Source of the DNA: Streptosporangiaceae bacterium NEAU-GS5
GTDB taxonomy: Bacteria > Actinomycetota > Actinomycetes > Streptosporangiales > Streptosporangiaceae
Direction: 5' to 3'
Length of the DNA stretch: 64,000 nt
NCBI GenBank assembly: GCA_017592665.1
Contig: JAGFNW010000020.1
Coordinates: 62,001 to 126,000, forward strand
The notes beneath the pieces are model-generated. The model was not told the DNA's origin. It searched no databases and worked only from the letters and a program-made list of their open reading frames with translations. Every line of letters starts with the position of its first letter. The stretch's first letter is position 1. Shown here one piece after another: positions 42,984-51,031 of the stretch. A program made the position numbers and the translations under genes.

Positions 42984-43621
42984 CGACCCGCCTCCCGCGA
43001 CACGACCCGCAGCCCGCGCAGGTAGAGCCCCACGCCCTGCCGTTGAATGCGCAGCCGCGTCACCATCGGCGCGAGCGGATAGCGCGCGGCCATGCGGATC
43101 CGCCCCGCCCGGCCGTACGGCACGCGCCGGCCGCGGACCGAGGCCGCGAACGGCGGATGGCCGTCGCGGTGCAGCGTGACCGTCAACGCCAGCCGCTCGT
43201 CCGGAATGGGCAGGCTGAGCCGGTAGAAGCCCTCCACCTTGTTGAACGGCGAGACGTACAACTCCTTGGGCGTCTCATTCCGGCCCGGCTCCAGCAGGTG
43301 GCGGTGCGCGCCGCCGTAGGTGTTGCGCACCTCCGCCACCGCGCAGATCAGCCCTCCTTCACGCAGGCACCAGAAGACGGTGAGCGGGTTGAAGACGTAG
43401 CCGAAGGTCTTCGCGTGGGCCAGCATCAGGATCCGATCGGCGGCCAGCCCGTGCCCGGCCAGATAGCGGTCCAGATCAGCGCGGTCGCCCACGCCCCGAA
43501 GCCTCCGTGGCAGCGCGTCCAGGTCGGCCAGCCACAGGCACGAGCGATAGCGGAAGACGTTGCGCACGGGAGCGGCCCGCACATGCGTGATCGTGCTCTC
43601 GTACAGCGCCGCCGCGGTCAC
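42980..43621 (-). CDS. DUF1365 protein
   Basis: A 213-residue DUF1365 protein. The family signature is clear: an N-terminal YESTITHVRAAPVRNVFRYR, GYVFNPLTVFWC in the middle, and FNKVEGFYRLSLP. DUF1365 genes are almost always found with an FAD oxidoreductase and CFA-type methyltransferases, as here, including in the furan-fatty-acid clusters of alphaproteobacteria. The molecular role is unknown. The GTG start overlaps the FAD gene stop, and its stop overlaps the first CFA-type gene. Confidence 0.92.
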   Translation of the reverse strand: MTAAALYESTITHVRAAPVRNVFRYRSCLWLADLDALPRRLRGVGDRADLDRYLAGHGLAADRILMLAHAKTFGYVFNPLTVFWCLREGGLICAVAEVRNTYGGAHRHLLEPGRNETPKELYVSPFNKVEGFYRLSLPIPDERLALTVTLHRDGHPPFAASVRGRRVPYGRAGRIRMAARYPLAPMVTRLRIQRQGVGLYLRGLRVVSREAGR

Positions 43622-44859
43622 CAGCGGCCTCCGAGCGCCTCGGCCGCGCGCAGCCCCGCGCGGCACCCGTCCTCGTGGAAGCCCCACCCGTGATGTGCCC
43701 CGGCGAAGGCGATCCGCCCGTCGTTCAGCGCGGGCAGGTCCCGCTGCGCGGCCACCGACTCGGGGGTGTAGAGCGGATGCTCGTAGACCATGCGCGCCAG
43801 CACCCGATCCTCGGACACGGCTCCGCCCAGCGTGACGAGATAGCGCTGCGGGCCCGGGAGCCGTTGCAGGCGGTTCATGTCGTAGCTGACCTGGACCGGC
43901 CCGTCCGCGGCGCAGCCGGGCATCCGGTAGTTCCACGACGCACGGGCCCCCGGCGCGCGCGGCAGCACGCTCGCGTCGGTGTGCAGCACGGTCGGGTTGC
44001 GCGAGTAGCGGAAGGCGCCCAGCGTGGCCCGCTCGGAGAGGGTGGGCGCCGCGAGCAGCCGCAGCGCCTGGTCGGCGTGGGTGGCGACGACGGCCGCGTC
44101 GAACCGCCGCGGCCCGTCCGCCCACAGCTCCACCCCGCCGGCCGTCCGCCGCAGCCCGCTGACCGGGGTGGACGTGTGCACGGCCGCCAGGCGTTTGGCG
44201 ATCCGCTCGACGTACGCGCGCGAGCCGCCCGTCACGGTCCGCCACTGCGGCGAGCCGCCGGTGGCGAGCATGCCGTGGTTGTCGAGGAACGTGAACAGGT
44301 AGCGCGCCGGATAGCGCCCGGCCAGCGCCGGTGAGCACGACCACACGGTGGCGACGAGCGGCCGCAGGAAGTGCGTCACGAAGTAGGGCGAATAGGAGGC
44401 CGCGAATTCACCGAGCGTCCGGTCGTCCCCCTCGTCCAGCACCCGCCGCGCCGCCCGCCGAAACCGCGGCACCTCGGCCAGCAACCGCACGAACGCTCCC
44501 CGCGCGCCATACCGCCCAGTTCGGTGGCGCCGGAAGGGGGCCACCAGCCCGGCCGGCCCCTTGCCGCCGGCGTACTCCAGCCCGCAGCCGTCGCACGACA
44601 CCGACATGCTCATCTCGGCCGGCTGGGACGCCACGCCGAGCTCGCCGAACAACCGGGTCAGCAGCGGATACGTCTGCTGGTTGAACACGATGAAGCCGCT
44701 GTCAACGGCGGCTGGTCCCACGTCATGGGTGTGTGCGTGGCCTCCGGCCCGATCGTCGGCCTCGAACAATGTGACCTCGTGCGTACGCGCCAGCACGTAC
44801 GCCGCCGTCAGCCCCGCGACCCCGCCGCCGATCACGGCGACCCTGTCTGCTCCGTCCAT
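43618..44859 (-). CDS. FAD-dependent amine-oxidase-fold oxidoreductase
   Basis: A 413-residue flavoprotein of the NAD(P)/FAD-binding amine-oxidase/desaturase type found with CFA synthases. The dinucleotide motif VIGGGVAGLTAAYVLAR is at the N-terminus, followed by FEADDRAGGHAHT. The C-terminal FAD contact is FAGAHHGWGFHEDGC. The start is the ATG at 44859; a GTG one codon earlier is possible. As first gene of the lipid operon it may desaturate or reduce the methylated acyl chain; the direction cannot be told from sequence. Confidence 0.9.
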   Translation of the reverse strand: MDGADRVAVIGGGVAGLTAAYVLARTHEVTLFEADDRAGGHAHTHDVGPAAVDSGFIVFNQQTYPLLTRLFGELGVASQPAEMSMSVSCDGCGLEYAGGKGPAGLVAPFRRHRTGRYGARGAFVRLLAEVPRFRRAARRVLDEGDDRTLGEFAASYSPYFVTHFLRPLVATVWSCSPALAGRYPARYLFTFLDNHGMLATGGSPQWRTVTGGSRAYVERIAKRLAAVHTSTPVSGLRRTAGGVELWADGPRRFDAAVVATHADQALRLLAAPTLSERATLGAFRYSRNPTVLHTDASVLPRAPGARASWNYRMPGCAADGPVQVSYDMNRLQRLPGPQRYLVTLGGAVSEDRVLARMVYEHPLYTPESVAAQRDLPALNDGRIAFAGAHHGWGFHEDGCRAGLRAAEALGGRW

Positions 44860-44898
44860 CACCCAGGCATTCGCAACCTACGCCCACCCGGTTGCACC

Positions 44899-44917
44899 GG
44901 ACCTATCGGGACCTATC
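44899..44917 (-). promoter_or_regulatory. GGACCTATC direct repeat upstream of the lipid operon
   Basis: GGACCTATC occurs at 44899-44907 and 44909-44917, a period of 10 bp. It lies 40-58 bp before the FAD oxidoreductase start, where a -35 element or activator site would be. Confidence 0.3.
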
Positions 44918-44952
44918 CGGACAGACCCGAAGCGTCGGTCTCAGCGGGGCGC

Positions 44953-45666
44953 CTAGTCCATGGCGGCGGCCTCTTCCGGGGTGGGAGCGGTGCCGCCGAG
45001 ATGCCTGGGCTGCCACCACGCGCCCTCGGAGAGCTGCGGATAGGTGCGCTGGGCGTGGTCCAGCATCTCGGTCATCCGCTTGCGGAGGTCTTCCGTGACA
45101 ACGGTTATGTCGTCGTCAGAGGTGGGATGCATGGGCTCGCCGACGAGGATCGTGATGGGCACGTGCCGTTGCGTCAGGGCGCGCGGGCGTCCCTTGGTCC
45201 ACAGCCGCTGGGTGCCCCAGAGCGTGAGCGGGATCATGGGAACCCCTGCCTCGGCCGCCATCCGGACGGCGCCGCTCTTGATGTCCTTGATCGTGAACGA
45301 TCGGCTGATCGTGGCCTCGGCGAACACGCCGACGATCTCACCGTCCTTCAGTGCCTGCACGGCATTGCCATAGGCGCCGGCCCCCGCCGACCGATCCACC
45401 GGGATGTGGTGCATGGCGCGCATCAGCGGCCCGGAGACCGGATGGGCGAAGACCTCCTGCTTGGCCATGAACCGGACCAACCGGCGCGAAGGCCACGCGG
45501 CGTAGCCGGCGAAGATGAAGTCGAGATAGCCGATGTGGTTGCTGACGAGCACGGCGCCACCGGTGCGCGGGACGCGTTCCGCCCCCTCGATGCGAAATCT
45601 GACGTCGAGCGCCTTGAACAGGATGCGCGCGGTCCTGATGACAGGGGGATACACGATCTCGGCCAT
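44953..45666 (-). CDS. 1-acylglycerol-3-phosphate O-acyltransferase (PlsC-like)
   Basis: A 237-residue lysophospholipid acyltransferase. The catalytic HX4D motif is NHIGYLD; the second motif reads VFAEATIS, where EGTIS/EGTR is usual. VPMIPLTLWGTQRLW forms the later acyl-acceptor region. It would make phosphatidic acid or remodel phospholipids at the membrane. The ATG (MAEIVYPPV) gives the usual family length. It is encoded just upstream of the lipid operon on the same strand, 93 bp away, so a shared role in membrane lipid make-up is plausible. Confidence 0.9.
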   Translation of the reverse strand: MAEIVYPPVIRTARILFKALDVRFRIEGAERVPRTGGAVLVSNHIGYLDFIFAGYAAWPSRRLVRFMAKQEVFAHPVSGPLMRAMHHIPVDRSAGAGAYGNAVQALKDGEIVGVFAEATISRSFTIKDIKSGAVRMAAEAGVPMIPLTLWGTQRLWTKGRPRALTQRHVPITILVGEPMHPTSDDDITVVTEDLRKRMTEMLDHAQRTYPQLSEGAWWQPRHLGGTAPTPEEAAAMD

Positions 45667-45728
45667 GCTCGAACCGTAACCTACTTCCTGGTAACTTGGC
45701 GGTCGCCAGGACCGCGGATTGTCCGGCC

Positions 45729-47402
45729 TCAGGCGGTGGCCTGGGCCGCGGCACGACCGGCGGCACGGCCGGAGAACAGACATCCACCGAGGAAGGTGCC
45801 TTCCAGGGCGTTGTATCCGTGGACACCGCCACCACCGAATCCGGCGACTTCTCCGGCCGCGTACAGACCGCCGATGGGCCGGCCGTCCAGACCGAGGGCA
45901 CGCGAGTCGAGGTCGGTCTGAATGCCACCGAGGGTCTTCCTGGTGAGGACATGCAGCTTGACCCCGACGAGAGGGCCGGCGGCCGGATCCAGCAGACGGT
46001 GCGGAACCGCGGTGCGGCCGAGCCGGTCGCCGAGATAGCGGCGTGAATTGCGGATGCCCTGGATCTGGGAGTCCTTGCTGTAAGGGTTGGCGATCTGCAG
46101 GTCGCGGGACTCGATCTGGCGGCGCAGCAGCGCGGCGTCCAGCAACGGCTCATCGGTGAGCGCGTTCATCTCGGCCACCAGGTCCTCAAGAGCGGTGGCG
46201 ACGACGAAGTCGGCGCCGTGGCGTACGAAGGCCTCGACCGGAGCGGGGGCGCCCTTGGCCAGCAGCCGCTCGCGCAGGACCGCCTTCCGGTCGCCGCTGG
46301 TGATGTCGGGGTTCTGTTCCGAGCCCGACAGGGCGAATTCCTTTTCGATGATCTTCCGGGTGAGGATGAACCAGGAGTGGTCGTAGGCGGCGATGTCGGG
46401 AGTGGAGCGCAGGTACTTCAGGGTGGCGAGGGTGTCGTAGCCGGGCAGGCACGGATCGGGCAGGCGCCGCCCGAGCGCGTCGAACCACATCGATGACGGG
46501 CCGGGCAGAATGCGAATGGCGTGATCAGGCCAGATCGGATTCCAGTTGCGGATCCCCTCGGTGTAGTGCCACATCCGGTCCCGGTTGACCAGCCGCACTC
46601 CGGCGGCGGCGCTGATGTCGAGCATCCGCCCGTCCACGTAGGCGGGCACCCCGGTGATCATGCTGCGGGGCGCGACGCCCAGCCGCTCGGGCCAGTAGCG
46701 GCGGACCATGTCGTGGTCGGCCCCGATCCCGCCGGTCGTGACGACGACCGCCTGGGCCGACAGCTCGAAGGTCCCGGCCGGTTCGCGGCTGGAAGGAGCA
46801 CCGCGGGGCGAGTCGTCGGGAGCCAGCAGCGTGCCACGCACCCCCGTCGCATTACCGTCGGTGAACACGAACCCGTCCACCTGATGACGGTGATGAAAGG
46901 TCAGCAGGCCTTCTTGGGCGGCCCGATGGGCGCTTCGCACGAACGGCGCCACCACGCCGGTCCCCGTGCCCCAGGCCACGTGGAAACGCGGCACGGAATT
47001 GCCGTGCCCGTCGGCCCGAAGGCCGCCCCGTTCGGCCCAGCCGACCATCGGGGTCAGCTCGATGCCATGACCGGCCAGCCAGGAGCGCTTCTCCCCCGCG
47101 GCGAACTCCACGTACGCGCGGGCCCAGCGCACGGCCCAGGCGTCCTCGTCGTCCAGCCGGTCGAAGCCGGCGCTGCCCTGCCAGTCGTTCCAGGCCAGCT
47201 CGAAGGAGTCCTTGACCCGCAGACGGCGCTGCTCGGGCGAGCCGACGAGGAACAGGCCGCCGAACGACCAGAACGCCTGCCCGCCCAGATTCGCGGCGTT
47301 CTCCTGATCCAGCAGCGCGACCCGGCGACCGCGGGAGGTCAGCTCATGCGCGGCCACCAACCCCGCCAGCCCCGCCCCCACCACAATGACATCAGCGTCC
47401 AT
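45729..47402 (-). CDS. FAD-binding dehydrogenase (ketosteroid dehydrogenase/fumarate reductase fold)
   Basis: A 557-residue flavoprotein. N-terminal FAD motif VVGAGLAGLVAAHEL is followed by the QENAANLGGQAFWSFGG segment. The C-terminal FAD contact reads LYAAGEVAGFGGGGVHGYN, then LEGTFLGGCLFSGR. It belongs to the FAD-binding dehydrogenases related to 3-ketosteroid delta-1-dehydrogenases and fumarate reductase flavoproteins. The active-site Arg/Tyr set of true steroid enzymes is not clear, so the substrate is open. ATG follows GTAGGGG. Confidence 0.88.
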   Translation of the reverse strand: MDADVIVVGAGLAGLVAAHELTSRGRRVALLDQENAANLGGQAFWSFGGLFLVGSPEQRRLRVKDSFELAWNDWQGSAGFDRLDDEDAWAVRWARAYVEFAAGEKRSWLAGHGIELTPMVGWAERGGLRADGHGNSVPRFHVAWGTGTGVVAPFVRSAHRAAQEGLLTFHHRHQVDGFVFTDGNATGVRGTLLAPDDSPRGAPSSREPAGTFELSAQAVVVTTGGIGADHDMVRRYWPERLGVAPRSMITGVPAYVDGRMLDISAAAGVRLVNRDRMWHYTEGIRNWNPIWPDHAIRILPGPSSMWFDALGRRLPDPCLPGYDTLATLKYLRSTPDIAAYDHSWFILTRKIIEKEFALSGSEQNPDITSGDRKAVLRERLLAKGAPAPVEAFVRHGADFVVATALEDLVAEMNALTDEPLLDAALLRRQIESRDLQIANPYSKDSQIQGIRNSRRYLGDRLGRTAVPHRLLDPAAGPLVGVKLHVLTRKTLGGIQTDLDSRALGLDGRPIGGLYAAGEVAGFGGGGVHGYNALEGTFLGGCLFSGRAAGRAAAQATA

Positions 47403-47464
47403 GCCCCTACTTTCTCCACTTTCATCCAGATTCACCCCGCTGATATGGACGCCCGTGGGGGGAC

Positions 47465-47596
47465 GTGCGGGCCGAGGCCGACCTGGGCCCGCTGCCACGC
47501 GACGCGGGATGGACGCTGACCGGGTTCCCCGACGCCGACGATGGATATCTTGCACTGGCCGTACGCGACGATAAGGCCAGGTCCGAGGCTGGGTGA
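47465..47596 (+). other. possible gene remnant (43 codons)
   Basis: A short frame with coding-like third positions starts VRAEADLGPLPRDAGW and continues with LTGFPDADDGYLALAVRDD. It has no ribosome site and lies in the 300-bp gap before the dynamin-like gene. It looks like the C-terminal fragment of a lost gene. I do not recognise the source family. The rest of the gap (47403-47704) shows nothing else. Confidence 0.3.
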
Positions 47597-47704
47597 CCCG
47601 GCCCTGCGGCCCCGTTCACACCGCGCGCTTTGTCAAGGCCGACGCGAGGCCGGTAATGATCGGCGTAAGGTTTACGCAGGTTTGCGGCGGACGGGAGAGG
47701 TCGT

Positions 47705-49363
47705 GTGGCTATTACCCTGATCGGCGTCCTCGCCGGCCTGGCTTCGCATCTGAACGTGCTCGATCGCGACCACCTGAGCGAGCTGGAACATCGCCTGCGC
47801 CGTAGCAGGCTTCGGGTGGTGGTCGCCGGGCAGGCCGGGTGCGGCAAGAGCACGCTGCTCAACGCCCTGCTCGGCCGGCCCGTGCTTCCGGTCGGCGACG
47901 GTCCGCCGACCACGCTGCCGGTCGCCCTCACCTTCGGCCCGGACGAGCACGTCGACGTCGCCTTCGCCGACGGCCGCCGCGAACTACGCCCCTTGCCGGA
48001 TCTGCCCGATCTGGTCGGCGATCGCGGCAATCCGGGAAACCGGCAATGCGTGGCCCGCGTCGTGGTCGAGCTGGACGACCCGCTGCTGGGCAAAGGCGTG
48101 GAGATGGTCGACACGGCAGGAGCCACGTCGGGCGCGCTCGAGACGGTGCTCGAGGCCGGGGCCGCCACGATGGTCGTATTGACCGCCGACACGATGAACG
48201 CCGGCGCCGCGCTGCTGAAGCACGCCGCGAGCGCGCCGGGCTCGCTCTTCGTGGTGCTCAACAAGATCGACTTGCTCGGTCCGGGCGAACTGGACGAGGC
48301 GATGGCGGCCATACGTGACACCGCCGGAGCCCAGATCCGTCTGTATCCGCTGTCCGCGCGTGACGCCGGCCCGGGCTTCGAGCGATTCGCCGACGACTTC
48401 GCCGCCTTCCTGGATCGCGAACGCATGGGCGATCTGCACGCCTCCGTGGCTCGTAGCGCCGATGCCCTCACGCGGCGGCGCCTGGACGAGGTACGGCTCG
48501 CCTTGTGTCTGGACGAGTTGGAGGAGACGGGCTCGGGAGAGGCGGCCGAGCGGATCGCCCGCTTCCGCGAGCGTCTCGCCGAGGTGCGGGTCCGGCGTTC
48601 CGGCGCCGCCGACGCCGTACGGGACGAGGGCGGGCGGTTGCTGGACGAGATAGCCGACTCGGCCACGTTGCTGGCCGGTGACCTGGCCGTCCAGCTCCGG
48701 GCCGATCTGACGGACGGCCTTCCGCGCGGGCTCGGCGCGACCGCGGACGTCGAACAGCTGGGACGCGAGCGGGCCATGGCCGTCGTCCGCGCGGAAGTGG
48801 AGGCCTGGCAGGCGCGCTGGCAGCGCCGGCTCCCCCAGGACGTCGACGCGCTCGGCGCCCGCCTGCGCGAAGACCTCGACCGCGCGTTGAGCGACGTGCG
48901 CGCCGCCGCCTTCCAGCTGCTCGACCTCGAGCTGGACGTCCCGTCGGGCGAGGAGCACCTGGTCGGAGACCCGCGTTTCTTCTACGACCTCACGGTGCCC
49001 ACCGGCCCCGCCGACATCCCCGTCGGGGCCGTACGGCGCCGCCTGCCCAGCCGGCTCGGCGACCGCCTGGGCGGCCGCGGCCGCATGCTGCGCATGGCGG
49101 CCGATCTGGTGGACGAGCAGGTCGAACAGTCACGTCGCGACCTGCAGTATCGGCTGGCCGAGGGCGTGCGGCAGCTGGTCCGCGCGGTCGAGGCGTGCTA
49201 CGACGACGCCGGCGTGCGACTCCTTGCCGTGGTCGACGGGGGGACTCCGCGGCCACCGCAACCGGGCATGTCACCCCAGGCCCGGCGGGCCGCTCTCGAG
49301 CGCGAGGCGACCGAACTCACCGACCTGCTCACCGAATTGTCCGACCTCGCAAGCCCCCGATGA
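47705..49363 (+). CDS. dynamin-family GTPase (bacterial dynamin-like protein)
   Basis: A 552-residue large GTPase. G1 is GQAGCGKST (42-50), G3 DTAG (136-139), G4 NKID (186-189); a switch-I Thr pair lies in PPTTLPVAL (68-76). The rest is long helices consistent with a dynamin stalk and trunk, with a basic/hydrophobic patch (RLGDRLGGRGRMLRMAADL) that could touch membrane. Bacterial dynamins remodel or fuse membranes; Streptomyces DynA/DynB act in sporulation septation. This one is single, not paired, and shorter. GPP34 gene follows by 94 bp. Start is GTG. Confidence 0.83.
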   Translation: MAITLIGVLAGLASHLNVLDRDHLSELEHRLRRSRLRVVVAGQAGCGKSTLLNALLGRPVLPVGDGPPTTLPVALTFGPDEHVDVAFADGRRELRPLPDLPDLVGDRGNPGNRQCVARVVVELDDPLLGKGVEMVDTAGATSGALETVLEAGAATMVVLTADTMNAGAALLKHAASAPGSLFVVLNKIDLLGPGELDEAMAAIRDTAGAQIRLYPLSARDAGPGFERFADDFAAFLDRERMGDLHASVARSADALTRRRLDEVRLALCLDELEETGSGEAAERIARFRERLAEVRVRRSGAADAVRDEGGRLLDEIADSATLLAGDLAVQLRADLTDGLPRGLGATADVEQLGRERAMAVVRAEVEAWQARWQRRLPQDVDALGARLREDLDRALSDVRAAAFQLLDLELDVPSGEEHLVGDPRFFYDLTVPTGPADIPVGAVRRRLPSRLGDRLGGRGRMLRMAADLVDEQVEQSRRDLQYRLAEGVRQLVRAVEACYDDAGVRLLAVVDGGTPRPPQPGMSPQARRAALEREATELTDLLTELSDLASPR

Positions 49364-49457
49364 CGGCCCGACGGCAGCGGCACGACGGGACGGCCGCTGC
49401 CGCCGGCGGAGCGGGTAGCGTGGATGTCTTGGCTCCTCAGGCCTGCCGGAGGCCCCG

Positions 49458-50051
49458 ATGACCACACCCAGGGACTTGATGATCACCGCCATCGGCGTGA
49501 CCTACGAACGGCCGGTGGAGCAGGGCGATCTGTCGCTCGCGCTGGCGGGCGCCGAGTTGATCGACCTCCTGCGGGCCGGAGCCGTCGCGCTGGACGGCGA
49601 CACGATCGTGCCCGACCATCAGGCCGCCATCCCCGATCGCCTGCTGGCTGAGGCGAGCGGGGCACTGGCTCGCGAGACGCCGTACGAGTCGGTCGGCGAC
49701 TGGTTGTGGCGCCGCGGCCGCGGGCTGGCCGCGGCCTATCTGACCGCCCTCGAGAACGACGGGCAGCTCATCAGCGAGCGCCGCGGCCTTTTCCACGCCG
49801 GCGAGGCGGCACTCGCCGACTCCCCCGATCGCCGCCAGGCGGAGGAACGGTGGCAGTCGGACGAGCCGGTCCTGGCGGCCCTCGCGTCGGCCGTCGGAAT
49901 CCGCGCCGCGAACGGCTTGAGCCCAGCCGACGACGCCGTCGAGATCGTGCTCGCCACGGTCAACGACGCGGTGCTGGAGCTGGAGGGCATCCGGCAGCGG
50001 CTGGCCGTCGAGCAGGCCGCGTTCGACAACATCTGGCGAGGCAGCATCTGA
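49458..50051 (+). CDS. GPP34/GOLPH3-like phosphoinositide-binding-fold protein
   Basis: A 197-residue protein of the GPP34 (GOLPH3/VPS74) family. The all-helical pattern starts with DLSLALAGAELIDLLRAGAV and has the ESVGDWLWRRGRGLAAAYL segment. In eukaryotes GOLPH3 binds PI4P at the Golgi and retains glycosyltransferases. Actinomycetes carry many copies without a known role. Its place directly after a dynamin-like GTPase suggests a joint role at the membrane. Confidence 0.85.
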   Translation: MTTPRDLMITAIGVTYERPVEQGDLSLALAGAELIDLLRAGAVALDGDTIVPDHQAAIPDRLLAEASGALARETPYESVGDWLWRRGRGLAAAYLTALENDGQLISERRGLFHAGEAALADSPDRRQAEERWQSDEPVLAALASAVGIRAANGLSPADDAVEIVLATVNDAVLELEGIRQRLAVEQAAFDNIWRGSI

Positions 50052-50085
50052 CGAGGGCACGCGGCGCTGCCCGCGCCGTCGCCGA

Positions 50086-50589
50086 TCACGCCGTGTCGGT
50101 CTGGATGGGCAGCCCTTCGTAGTAGGACTTCATCGCCGGGTAGTAGTCGTCGAAACTCGGTGTGGGCAGGTCGTCCCGCGCCGCCACCAGCATGTCGAGG
50201 TAGTACTCCCAGCCGGGACCGTACGCGCCGACCTCGTCGGCGGGGTCGAGGTGGTGCACGAGCCGGAGTTCGGTCAGCCCGTCGGTGTGCGACAGCAGCA
50301 GCTCGATCCGCATGTCGCCGTTTTCGTTCGACAGGGCCAGTCGCCGTGGTGGGTCGCAGGCGTCGATCCGCTTGTCGAGCCAGGGCGCCTGCTCCTCGAA
50401 GCCCATCTGCACCTTGATCATGCGGCCGGGGGCGGCGTGGCCCTTCCACGTTCCGAACCATCGGGCGGTGCGCTCGGGTTCGGTCACGCTGGCCCACACG
50501 TCTTCGATGGGCGCCCGGAACGTGCGGCTGACGACGAGCTGGTCGCCGTCGGCGGCCGGGACGAGCCGGCCGGTGGGTGGATTGGTCAT
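50086..50589 (-). CDS. SRPBCC (AHSA1-like) protein
   Basis: A 167-residue START/Bet v1-fold protein of the AHSA1-like group. Signatures are VVSRTFRAPIEDVWASVTEP and ERTARWFGTW near the N-terminus, and a long C-terminal helix (WEYYLDMLVAARDD). These small lipid- or ligand-cavity proteins are usually paired with an ArsR regulator, as here. The ATG overlaps the ArsR stop by 4 bp. Confidence 0.9.
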   Translation of the reverse strand: MTNPPTGRLVPAADGDQLVVSRTFRAPIEDVWASVTEPERTARWFGTWKGHAAPGRMIKVQMGFEEQAPWLDKRIDACDPPRRLALSNENGDMRIELLLSHTDGLTELRLVHHLDPADEVGAYGPGWEYYLDMLVAARDDLPTPSFDDYYPAMKSYYEGLPIQTDTA

Positions 50590-50948
50590 GCGGTTTCGTC
50601 CTGTCGTTGATCCGTCGTGTCGGGCCGGCGGCGCTCGCGACGGGTGCGATAGACCTCGGTCTCCAGTGCGTCGAGACGAGGCCCCCAGCCGGCGGCCGGG
50701 GTGAACTGGTCGAGCCACTCGATCAGGCCGGCGAACCGGGACATGTCGAGCTCGTAGAAGCGTTGGCGGCCGATGAGCGTGTCGCGGACCAGCCCGCTTT
50801 CCCGCAGCACCCGCAGGTGCCGGCTGATGGCGGGCCGGCTGATCATGAACTGCCCGGCGATCTGCCCGGCGGGGAGCCGCTGCTCGCGCAGCATGACCAG
50901 GATGGCTCGCCGCACCGGGTCGGCGATCGCGGCCGCCACGTCATCCAC
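50586..50948 (-). CDS. ArsR-family repressor
   Basis: A 120-residue winged-HTH repressor. It starts MDDVAAAIADPVRRAILVML and has the recognition region QFMISRPAISRHLRVLRESG. It lacks the metal-binding ELCVCDL motif, so it is the SdpR-like, non-metal type often paired with AHSA1 proteins. The start is GTG. A perfect inverted repeat 9 bp upstream is the likely operator. Confidence 0.92.
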   Translation of the reverse strand: MDDVAAAIADPVRRAILVMLREQRLPAGQIAGQFMISRPAISRHLRVLRESGLVRDTLIGRQRFYELDMSRFAGLIEWLDQFTPAAGWGPRLDALETEVYRTRRERRRPDTTDQRQDETA

Positions 50949-50956
50949 GGCTAAAG

Positions 50957-50974
50957 CGTAACCAGTGTGTTACG
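50957..50974. promoter_or_regulatory. CGTAAC-N6-GTTACG operator of the ArsR gene
   Basis: A perfect 6-bp inverted repeat with a 6-bp spacer, 9 bp upstream of the ArsR start and 58 bp before the divergent squalene-cyclase-like gene. Size and shape suit an ArsR-family dimer. Confidence 0.6.
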
Positions 50975-51031
50975 TGTTTGGCAAAGCCGACGCGCGGGAC
51001 CGCGGGCTTGGGGCGGCGCTACACTGCCGCG

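Noticed and set aside
44371-45921. Plus-strand open frame of 516 codons
   Set aside because: Antisense to the FAD oxidoreductase and acyltransferase genes, both with clear motifs.
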